NCBI GenBank assembly: GCA_023397675.1
Contig: JAEWTV010000123.1
Coordinates: 3,684-67,683, forward strand
Length of the DNA stretch: 64,000 nt
Reading direction: 5' to 3'
Source: Bacillota bacterium
Lineage (GTDB): Bacteria > Bacillota > Clostridia > Acetivibrionales > JANLFN01
Positions 8,585 through 15,590 of this stretch are shown piece after piece. The notes under the pieces were generated by a model. The model did not search any database. It was given only the letters and a program-made list of their open reading frames with translations, and was not told the DNA's origin. How positions within the stretch are numbered: the stretch's first letter is position 1; every line of letters begins with the position of its first letter. A program made the position numbers and the translations under genes.

Positions 8585-8692
8585 TCAAATCGGCATCACA
8601 TTTAAAAGAGCGAGCCTAATATGATTTTTGCCAATCAGGTGCAGGTTTCCGAAGCTGTATGTATTGTTTTTACAGGTTTTACAACAAGTCAT
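8585..8692 (-). CDS. 35-residue Cys-rich peptide, unknown
   Basis: This short ORF begins MTCCKTCKNN and has three cysteines within the first seven residues. The rest is mildly hydrophobic and basic and has no signal peptide. The start is supported by AAAGGAGTGAG about six bases upstream of the ATG. A perfect sigma-A promoter lies 35 bases further up, and a strong hairpin terminator follows the stop. I do not recognise a family. Options are a functional metal-binding or modified peptide, or a leader peptide controlling the Spo0E-like gene beyond the hairpin. Confidence 0.5.
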   Translation of the reverse strand: MTCCKTCKNNTYSFGNLHLIGKNHIRLALLNVMPI

Positions 8693-8726
8693 TTTAACTC
8701 ACTCCTTTCAAAAACATTTTATAGGT

Positions 8727-8755
8727 ATTATACTGTCATAGGATAATTCTGTCAA
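8727..8755 (-). promoter_or_regulatory. Perfect consensus sigma-A promoter
   Basis: On the minus strand TTGACA (8755-8750) and TATAAT (8732-8727) are separated by exactly 17 bases. It points at the 35-residue ORF, giving a leader of roughly 30 bases. The rest of the interval up to the SASP gene (about 8756-8996) shows only AT-rich sequence and no other gene. Confidence 0.85.
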
Positions 8756-8996
8756 CACCTCCAAATTATTTGTAATCTTCTTGTAATATCCTGCAGTAAG
8801 CTCAAAAGTAATATATATGCTTATTTTGCAGCATTTAGAACTATTATCTTCAATTGATTTTTCACATTAGTTAAATTGTTTCTCCCATAATACAACATAA
8901 TATATTTACGTTTTGTACACATAATAAAAACAGATTTATTAATTTATTCAAAAGAAAAGGCATTCAGATAAAATAATCAGAGAGGAGCGATGTAAA

Positions 8997-9218
8997 ATGT
9001 CAGCACCTAAAAGACCTCTTGTTCCAGGGAGCAGGGATGCTCTTACAAAGTTCAAGCTTGAAGTTGCTCAGGAAATTGGACACCTTGACTGGGTAAAAGA
9101 AAACAACGATCATTATAAGGGTGATGTCCCTGCAAAGGTTAACGGGCACCAAGGCGGGCCTATCGGAGGCCGTATGGTTCAGCGTATGATAGAAATGGCC
9201 GAAAATCAGATTAAATAA
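8997..9218 (+). CDS. Alpha/beta-type small acid-soluble spore protein
   Basis: The 73-residue protein has the SASP core: KFKLEVAQEIG at about 19-29, which carries the germination-protease cleavage region, and GGRMVQRMIEMAE at about 57-69. Such proteins coat DNA in the forespore core, giving UV resistance, and are degraded to amino acids during germination. AGAGGAGCG lies upstream of the ATG. It is a single gene with its own strong terminator. The sequence shows this organism belongs to a spore-forming lineage; expression under sigma-G is expected from the family and was not read from the promoter. Confidence 0.95.
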   Translation: MSAPKRPLVPGSRDALTKFKLEVAQEIGHLDWVKENNDHYKGDVPAKVNGHQGGPIGGRMVQRMIEMAENQIK

Positions 9219-9240
9219 AAAAAGGCAAGCTGAATACAGA

Positions 9241-9285
9241 AAACGCCTCATTTCCAATGCGCATTGGAAGTGAGGCGTTTTAAAA
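9241..9285 (+). terminator. Terminator of the SASP gene
   Basis: A nearly perfect 20-base inverted repeat with one mismatch (arms 9241-9260 and 9261-9280; centre CAATGCGCATTG) is followed by TTTTAAAATA. It also marks the left edge of the GC-rich island. Confidence 0.85.
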
Positions 9286-9341
9286 TACTCATTCTAACGA
9301 AAATAAGACTTTATCACCTTGGCTTTGTACTTTAGTGATGC

Positions 9342-12300
9342 TTAACTTCGTACATCCACCAAACCTGCCTTTTGCAGCAGGCGGAGGATAATGGCCGCGC
9401 TCTCGGCGCGGGTGATTTTGGCTGTGGGGTTCAGTTTGCCATCCGCACCCTGGATGAGGCCAGAGCCGACACTCCATTTCACCGCGTCTTCTGCCCAAGA
9501 GCCGACACTGGTCGCGTCTGTAAAGCCGTCCAGAGTGCCTCTTGCTCCGCTAAACTCCATGAGCGCCGCCGCTCGTTGCAGCATGAGCATAGCCTCTTGT
9601 CGGGTGATCGCCACATTTGGGTTGAAACAGTTTTTGCCCGTGCCCGTCGCAAGCCCATATTGCACTGCCGTGGCTACCGCGCCGCTATACCACGCATCGG
9701 TGGGGACATCTGAAAAGCTGCTTGTGCCGTCTGTCGGAAGTCCCAACGCACGAACAAGGATTGCGGCAAACTCGGCACGTGTGATGCTGGCTCCACCGCC
9801 AAATACGGAGGCACTAAGCCCCGCGATGATTTTACGGCTGCCCATTTCGTTTACCATGCCTTCGTACCATTTACCCTTAGCATCGGCAAAGGTTACTTCG
9901 TTTTGAATAAGCGCATAGGTGCTGTTTGTACGGGAATTGATGATCGCGTAATACTTGCCGTCTTTTTCAATGACGTTTGTTGGTACATGACGGTTACTGC
10001 CGTCGGCATTTACCACCACCGCCGTGGTGATTTTGGCTGCCTGCTGCGCCGTAACCTCGATCACACGATCAATATATGCGTTAAAGGTGTCCACACTGAC
10101 GGTTTTGCCGTTATAAGTCGCCGTAACATTGAACGCCACCGGGGAGAGCACCAGCGTTTCGCCCTCGACACTGACAGAGCTGTTTTGAATGGTCACGTCG
10201 AAGGGAACCTTGCTCATATCCGCGCCGGGGAAAGCCGCTGTAAGTGCCGCTGTGTCGATTGCCGAGGTGTTGAGGTTATAGGCCGCACTGCCGGTCTGGA
10301 CGGTTAGGGTCATGCCCTTTTGCGCCATGTCCTCAATGTTTTTCACTACAAGGGAGGCTGTGGCCGCACTGTTTTCGCTGACCGGTACCACAACGGAGGA
10401 GCCTGTCACCGCGCCGTTGATATTCTCGCCCAGCTTGGACTGGTCAACGGTGACAATAGTGGCGTCCCCAGTTTTATTTTCCATGCCGATGTTTACAGTT
10501 TTGCCATCCACAATCACCGGTGCACCGGTGGGGGTGGAAACTGAGCTGTTACCTGAGCTTATACCGCCGCCAGAGGGCGCACTATCCGTCGTGACGGCTA
10601 GTGCGGCGCTGACCGTGCCGGGAAGCGTCGTGGCGGTTGCCTTAATTCGGCCCACAAAGCTGTACTCGGTACTGCCGCTCAGACCGGAGAACACATTGCT
10701 GTCCTGCCATGTTTTGCCGCCGTCCTTGGAGTATTCATAACCCGTCATGGTGGTCAGTGTCACACTGCCAGAGGTCTTGCTTCCCAGTATCGGCACGTTG
10801 GATGTCGCCGGGGCGGCAAGGGTGGTAACGGTAGCTTCGTTTGTAATCTTATCCTTTTGACGAACCTTTACTGTACCTGCAACAAAAGTCAGGCCGGTGG
10901 TGTTACCCGCCTTGCAGTCCTTCCAGATGCTGCCGCCATCGAGGCTGTATTGCATATTTGTAGTAGTGCCGGTGATTGTTCCAGCTGCTACGTCATAACC
11001 CACACCGGTCAAAGTAATGTCATCTACTCCCAGCTGTACCCCGCCGCAGTCCTTCCAGGCGCTAACAAATGAAGTGTTCGCAACCGCCTTGACACGAATG
11101 TACACATGTTGCCCTCCGGTAGCGGTGATTTGTGTTGCAGAGCCGGTTCCAGCAGTTCCCGACGCAGAAATGTCCGGTAAAGTATCGGCAAGGATATATT
11201 CATAGGTATTCGCCAAAGTAATTTTGGTATGGCTTGCGTCATCGCCAGCCGCAATGCTTACGACAGAGACATCCGGCGCTGTGGGGCTTGCTGGGATTGC
11301 CAGCGTCTGCACATTACCGGCAAGCGTCGTGTCGGTCGCCGCTACGCGTAAGTAATATGTAGTGCCGGGGGTTAGGGTAAGAGTAGTGCCCTGTCCCGCC
11401 GTCCATGTTGTTGCAGTCGCAGAAGTCATATTGTACTCTACTGTGGCGGGAACAGAAACGGTGGTCTTCCCGTTGATAAAGTCAATCGCATAAGTTGGAG
11501 CTAACGCCGGGGCGGCAATAGTACCAACAGTGCGCTCGTTTGTTGGTTTGTCCTTTTGACGAACCTTGACGGTACCAGCAACAAAAGTCAGGCCGGTGGT
11601 GTTGTCCGCCGTGCAGTCCTGCCACGCTGCGCCGTCGAGGCTGTATTGCATATTTGTAGTAGTACCGGTGAGCGTTCCGGCGGCTACATCATAACCCACA
11701 CCGGTCAAATCGAGGGGACTAATTGCGGCCTTAAAAGTCACGCTGACAGTAACGGCATAGGCGGGCATTGTGAAGGTGTTGCTGCTGACCGTCACTGTTG
11801 TACTTGTGTCGCCGGTCTTGACAACGGAAACCGTGTCCACCTCGTAACCGCTGTTTGCCGCGGGGGTAATGGTAACGGTGTTACCCGCTGCCGCCTGTGT
11901 AATCTCGTTGGTGTTTATTTTTGTGGTAAAGCTGCCATTTGTGGCGGCTGTCTTAGTGACAGGGAAGACCGGATTAAGCACCGCCGCGTTGTCATTTTTT
12001 ACGCTGCCGGGATAGGTATTGCCGCCGAAGCTTGCCGTTGCCGCAATCTCTGCACTTGAACCGGGCAGATAGACATACACCTTGCCCGCACCGGAATCCA
12101 AAATACTCTTTGCGCCGTTCATATTGTAAGTATAGGCAGTGCCGCCGCTGGTAAAGGTCATAGAGCTTACGTCAGTATCACCTGTTGTATCTCCCACAAT
12201 GGGAATGACGGCCATGTAGACATTTTTTGTGCCGTTGGTGGGCGTTCCAGGGATGTAGTTTGACTTTACGTTGCCGCCGCTGATGGTGATGTTGCTGTCG

Positions 12301-13079
12301 CTTCCACCGTTGCCGCGGCCGATGCCTGCAGCATAGCCAGTGGCGATGGCATTGACCGTGCCGCCGCTGATGGTGATGTAGCTGCCGCTTCCAGCGCGGC
12401 CGCCGCCAATGCCTGCGCCCATGTTGCCGCCGGTGGCGTTGACTGTGCCGCCGCTGATGGTAATGTGGTCGCCGTTTCCAAGGTAACCGCCGCCAATGCC
12501 TGCGCCCATGTCACCGCCGGTGGCGTTGACTGTGCCGCCGATGATGGTGATGTAACTGCCGCTGGCGTTGTACGTGCCGCCGATGCCGCTACCAACGTAT
12601 TTGGTATTGGTCGCGCTTTTACCGATGGCGTTCAGAGTCCCTGTGCCGCCGATGGTGAGCAGGGTGCCCTCAGCCGTGGTGTCCTTTTGCAACCCAGCAC
12701 TACCTCCGCCGCTTTTTAATGTGTTCACGCTGCCGTCTGCCAGCGTGATATTTACCAAACCGGCAGAGGAGGTAATTTTGAACGCCGCTATCCATTCAGT
12801 TTTGCTCACGTCTATGTTCACGCCCGCCAGCGTGATATTCGCCTCTGAGGTGACCTCAATGCGGTCGGTTGTGGATGTACTAGGATCTGTATTTTTGATG
12901 GTGACAGCAGTGCTTCTGCATACCGTCAGAACACCGCTTGCGTAGGTGTAATCGGTTCCCAAAGCCCCCCCTGTTACGGTAAAGGATTGGTTGCTGCCGT
13001 CCGCTGCGAGCGCAACGGCAGGCAGCAGGGTCAGTACCATGCATACTGTCAGCAGAATACTTAAAAGTCTCTTTTTCAT
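9342..13079 (-). CDS. Large SLH-domain surface protein with beta-helix and Ig-like repeats
   Basis: The protein has 1245 residues from the ATG at 13079, chosen for GGAGGAAGAG just upstream and a clear Sec signal (MKKRLLSILLTVCMVLTLLP, cleavage near ALAAD). Residues of about 150-290 hold four repeats of the form ITISGGTVNATGG...GAGIGGG, a carbohydrate-binding beta-helix pattern like Cthe_2159-type proteins. Next come an InlB-B-like segment and two near-identical copies of a domain with TGVGYDVAAGT, MQYSLDGA and VKVRQKDK. The C-terminus has three SLH motifs with ITRAEFAAI, ITRQEAMLM and ITRAESAAI, which anchor the protein to the cell wall. The gene is strongly GC-rich compared with the surrounding chromosome. 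It overlaps the upstream small gene by four bases. Confidence 0.85.
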   Translation of the reverse strand: MKKRLLSILLTVCMVLTLLPAVALAADGSNQSFTVTGGALGTDYTYASGVLTVCRSTAVTIKNTDPSTSTTDRIEVTSEANITLAGVNIDVSKTEWIAAFKITSSAGLVNITLADGSVNTLKSGGGSAGLQKDTTAEGTLLTIGGTGTLNAIGKSATNTKYVGSGIGGTYNASGSYITIIGGTVNATGGDMGAGIGGGYLGNGDHITISGGTVNATGGNMGAGIGGGRAGSGSYITISGGTVNAIATGYAAGIGRGNGGSDSNITISGGNVKSNYIPGTPTNGTKNVYMAVIPIVGDTTGDTDVSSMTFTSGGTAYTYNMNGAKSILDSGAGKVYVYLPGSSAEIAATASFGGNTYPGSVKNDNAAVLNPVFPVTKTAATNGSFTTKINTNEITQAAAGNTVTITPAANSGYEVDTVSVVKTGDTSTTVTVSSNTFTMPAYAVTVSVTFKAAISPLDLTGVGYDVAAGTLTGTTTNMQYSLDGAAWQDCTADNTTGLTFVAGTVKVRQKDKPTNERTVGTIAAPALAPTYAIDFINGKTTVSVPATVEYNMTSATATTWTAGQGTTLTLTPGTTYYLRVAATDTTLAGNVQTLAIPASPTAPDVSVVSIAAGDDASHTKITLANTYEYILADTLPDISASGTAGTGSATQITATGGQHVYIRVKAVANTSFVSAWKDCGGVQLGVDDITLTGVGYDVAAGTITGTTTNMQYSLDGGSIWKDCKAGNTTGLTFVAGTVKVRQKDKITNEATVTTLAAPATSNVPILGSKTSGSVTLTTMTGYEYSKDGGKTWQDSNVFSGLSGSTEYSFVGRIKATATTLPGTVSAALAVTTDSAPSGGGISSGNSSVSTPTGAPVIVDGKTVNIGMENKTGDATIVTVDQSKLGENINGAVTGSSVVVPVSENSAATASLVVKNIEDMAQKGMTLTVQTGSAAYNLNTSAIDTAALTAAFPGADMSKVPFDVTIQNSSVSVEGETLVLSPVAFNVTATYNGKTVSVDTFNAYIDRVIEVTAQQAAKITTAVVVNADGSNRHVPTNVIEKDGKYYAIINSRTNSTYALIQNEVTFADAKGKWYEGMVNEMGSRKIIAGLSASVFGGGASITRAEFAAILVRALGLPTDGTSSFSDVPTDAWYSGAVATAVQYGLATGTGKNCFNPNVAITRQEAMLMLQRAAALMEFSGARGTLDGFTDATSVGSWAEDAVKWSVGSGLIQGADGKLNPTAKITRAESAAIILRLLQKAGLVDVRS

Positions 13080-13303
13080 GTTTTCTCTTCCTCCTGTTTT
13101 GTCGTCATATATCTGCACACGCCGTTTTGCGTGGGATGCGCGGTAAAAATGCCGAAATCCCCATATTTGCAGTACCAGCACTCCCGGGCGGAGAACAGCC
13201 GGTCGGCGTCCTGTTCAAAAGCAGCGCAGACGTCGCCTCGTGCAATTTCAAGCTTGCTGTCCTCTGGTTTTACCTCCGCGGTTCTGTCACCGAGTTCTTT
13301 CAT
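13076..13303 (-). CDS. 75-residue Cys-motif protein coupled to the SLH gene
   Basis: From ATG 13303 the protein is 75 residues; an in-frame TTG at 13324 would add seven. It is acidic and soluble and carries RGDVCAAFEQDADRLF and then CWYCKYGDFGIF and GVCRYM, four cysteines in all with a CxxC pair. Its TGA overlaps the ATG of the SLH protein (ATGA), so translation is coupled. AAGGAAG precedes the start. It shares the GC-rich composition of the island. I do not recognise the family; a small zinc-ribbon-like or redox-active partner, chaperone or regulator for the surface protein is possible but is only inference. Confidence 0.65.
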   Translation of the reverse strand: MKELGDRTAEVKPEDSKLEIARGDVCAAFEQDADRLFSARECWYCKYGDFGIFTAHPTQNGVCRYMTTKQEEEKT

Positions 13304-13350
13304 CTTAAAAATCACTTCCTTCAAAGCTAATTTCTCAGTATAAATTATAC

Positions 13351-13381
13351 AAAAAAGCCACGGCCGAAAACCGGTCGTGGC
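13351..13381 (-). terminator. Terminator of the GHKL kinase gene
   Basis: On the minus strand GCCACGACCGG and CGGCCGTGGC pair around a TTT loop and are followed by TTTTTTG. It separates the kinase gene from the small Cys gene and SLH gene, which therefore need their own promoter; TATAAT occurs a few bases after the T-run on the minus strand. Confidence 0.85.
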
Positions 13382-13427
13382 GTAATTGCAAGATATTTGG
13401 CGTAAATGTCGTGTTTTGTCGGATTAT

Positions 13428-14753
13428 TCAGACTTGCTGCGACAGGTGGAGCAAAACGCGCGTCCTGAACACGCCGTCTTGTGCAGTAAATTCCACCATG
13501 CCATTGTACCGCTCGGCGGCGTAGGCAATGCTCCTTGTCCCTGTCCCGCCTCCGGGCTTCTCCGATTTCGGGAAGTCGCTTTCAAAGACTATGGTATCTG
13601 CGCATGAGTTTTCTACCACAATATGAAGCTTTCCGGCTCCGTTATAAACGGAATAAGCAATCTTCACAGTGATAAATCTCTCCATACCATCATGGCATCG
13701 CAGACAGCCCTCCACAGCATTCTCAAAGGAGTTTGCAAGGATACCAACCAATGCAACCTCGTCCATAGGAAGACTTGCGGGAATACTCGCGTCTATTTCG
13801 GTTTTTATACCGTTCTCCCTTGCCCGCGCCACCCATCTTGACAGGATGGCATTCGCCGCCAGGTGTTCGCAGACACCTGCAAGAGCTGTGCTTTCCGTCC
13901 TCCGCGTCTGAGCGTTCAAATATGAAACCGCTTCATGTGTTTTTCCGCCCGCAAGCATTCCTAAAAGAGTATCGTAGTGATGGCGAAGATCATGGCGGTC
14001 ACGGCGGGCAGCGTTGACGGCATATTTCTGCTCCTCTATCTGTTCCTCCCACATTTTGTTTTGCAGAGATAGGAGTCTCTCCCTCTCGCGGCTCTCATAT
14101 CTTCCCACAACTGCACCGATTGACTGAAATATCAGCCAGTAGACGCCCAGAAACACCAGATAAGAGCTTGCGACGAGATACCAGCGGTTATCCGCCTCAT
14201 ACCAGTAGAAACGCGGGACATATAGAATAACGGCCTCCAGAACATAGAAGAAGAAGGCTGCCAGAGTGATTAAATACCACTCTTTTCCCAGAATATCCAC
14301 CAGTCTGCGGAAACGAGGACGCAAATATTTGAAATTGAAAAACAAAAGTGCACCGAACAGTACAGTTCGGTATAGTAAATACTCTATGTGATAGATAAGC
14401 CCCGAGGCTTCCGTGGTGCATATATCCGAAAGGTAACATATTCCAAAGTATAAATTGAACTGTGTGAACATGACAAACAGCGATACCATCCATTTGTCTG
14501 CGGAGCAGATAATAAGGAGAATCAGACTCAATCCTATTTCGATGGGTATAATCAAGCGTTCCGCCATCTCCTGCCCATATACAAAAAGAAAGGCACAATA
14601 TGCCCCAGCCACTGCAATATAAATCGCAATGGTAATTGCAATCCGTTTCTTTTTCGGCGCCTTTAACTTTATGAACGAAAAGAAAAACAGACTGATATAA
14701 GCTGCTGTCTGTAAAAACCGCAAGAGCACCAATACACCTATTAGTAAACCCAT
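13428..14753 (-). CDS. GHKL-type sensor histidine kinase
   Basis: The 441-residue protein has six or seven hydrophobic segments in the first 210 residues, a coiled linker, the phospho-acceptor-like region RRDRHDLRHHYDTLLGML at about 251-268, and a GHKL ATPase with NSFENAVEG (N box) and GGGTGTRS (G box). This is the AgrC/VirS-like class that works with LytTR regulators, commonly in peptide or surface sensing. It starts 14 bases after the response regulator gene on the same strand. GC content is high, like the rest of the island. The ligand is unknown; there is no agrB/agrD-like gene nearby. Confidence 0.88.
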   Translation of the reverse strand: MGLLIGVLVLLRFLQTAAYISLFFFSFIKLKAPKKKRIAITIAIYIAVAGAYCAFLFVYGQEMAERLIIPIEIGLSLILLIICSADKWMVSLFVMFTQFNLYFGICYLSDICTTEASGLIYHIEYLLYRTVLFGALLFFNFKYLRPRFRRLVDILGKEWYLITLAAFFFYVLEAVILYVPRFYWYEADNRWYLVASSYLVFLGVYWLIFQSIGAVVGRYESRERERLLSLQNKMWEEQIEEQKYAVNAARRDRHDLRHHYDTLLGMLAGGKTHEAVSYLNAQTRRTESTALAGVCEHLAANAILSRWVARARENGIKTEIDASIPASLPMDEVALVGILANSFENAVEGCLRCHDGMERFITVKIAYSVYNGAGKLHIVVENSCADTIVFESDFPKSEKPGGGTGTRSIAYAAERYNGMVEFTAQDGVFRTRVLLHLSQQV

Positions 14754-14767
14754 AAGGCTCCCCCTTT

Positions 14768-15490
14768 TCAGTGGCTGCAGCTATAATCCATATACTGTCG
14801 TTTGAAATCTGCGTATTTCCGGCTGAGTATCGGGATTTTGGCACCGGTGGAAAAAACGACGTTACTGGATGTAAGCTCAACGATATAGTCCATGTTTATT
14901 ATATAGGTGCTACCGCATTTGTAAAAACGCGGTTCTTCTTCAAGCAATTCGAATAGCTCGGTTGAGGATTTGCGAACACTGATTACTGAGCCGTCCGACA
15001 AATGTAATTTTTGTATATGGTTATCTGTTTCTGAGTATACGAGCCTGCTCAAGTCAATGCGGTAGATACCGTCCGTTGATTTGACTGTAATATAAACCTC
15101 GTCTTTTTTTGTTAACTTATCCATCACCTTGTCAAGTGCCGAAAAAAACTCCTTTTCGGAATAAGGCTTCACCAGATAATGCGCAGCGTCAAGTGAAAAA
15201 GCGTCTACAGCATGATCACGAGAAGTGGTCAGAAAGATAATCTGGCACTTATCACCCATAGCTCGCAATTCCCGCGCCGCCTCCGTACCGATAATGCCCG
15301 GCATATATATATCAAGCAGCAGCACATCAAAGCCGCCCTTTTCCGCCACATGAGTAAGCAGTTCCAAAGGGGCGGAAAAAGAATCCGTTTTTATTTCATA
15401 GTGCATATGCTCACAGGCGTATTTCTTGAGCAGACTGCCAGCACGTTCTAGCTCCTGTGGCATATCATCGCAGATGGCAATGTGTAGCAT
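14768..15490 (-). CDS. LytTR-family response regulator
   Basis: About 240 residues from the ATG at 15490, which has TAGGAG at a proper distance; the ATG three codons earlier is too close to it. The receiver domain has ICDD near the N-terminus, LLLDIYMPG with the phospho-accepting Asp at about 57, a TTS switch and the KPYSEKE lysine. The C-terminal LytTR DNA-binding domain (about 130-240) contains VYSETDNHIQKLHLSDG and FYKCGSTYIINMDYI. It forms a two-component system with the next gene. The likely target is the coupled small gene and SLH gene downstream, by proximity only. Confidence 0.92.
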   Translation of the reverse strand: MLHIAICDDMPQELERAGSLLKKYACEHMHYEIKTDSFSAPLELLTHVAEKGGFDVLLLDIYMPGIIGTEAARELRAMGDKCQIIFLTTSRDHAVDAFSLDAAHYLVKPYSEKEFFSALDKVMDKLTKKDEVYITVKSTDGIYRIDLSRLVYSETDNHIQKLHLSDGSVISVRKSSTELFELLEEEPRFYKCGSTYIINMDYIVELTSSNVVFSTGAKIPILSRKYADFKRQYMDYSCSH

Positions 15491-15540
15491 GGCAATCATC
15501 TCCTATTACAGTGGGTCAATGGGGTTTGCAAAACTCACAT

Positions 15541-15575
15541 AGCCGCCCGGACATGATTTTCCGGGCGGCTTTATG
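15541..15575. terminator. GC-rich hairpin at the pheT-side edge of the island
   Basis: Arms AGCCGCCCGG (15541-15550) and CCGGGCGGCT (15561-15570) surround ACATGATTTT. Its GC-rich makeup matches the island. T-richness after the stem is modest on both strands, so termination of pheT transcripts is plausible but not certain. Confidence 0.6.
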
Positions 15576-15590
15576 TGCGACTGCCTGTAA

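Noticed and set aside
8481..8588. N-terminal extension of the Spo0E-like protein
   Set aside because: It would translate through the terminator hairpin; a strong ribosome binding site sits at the internal ATG.
9391..9906. 171-codon plus-strand frame opposite the SLH domains
   Set aside because: High GC content removes stop codons from other frames of the SLH gene; it has no start signal and mirrors repeats on the coding strand.
12266..12595. 109-codon minus-strand Ala-rich frame
   Set aside because: A frame-shifted reading of the GGC-rich beta-helix repeats; low complexity only.
14197..14880. 227-codon minus-strand frame overlapping the GHKL kinase and regulator genes
   Set aside because: It runs out of frame through two well-supported genes and shows no domain.
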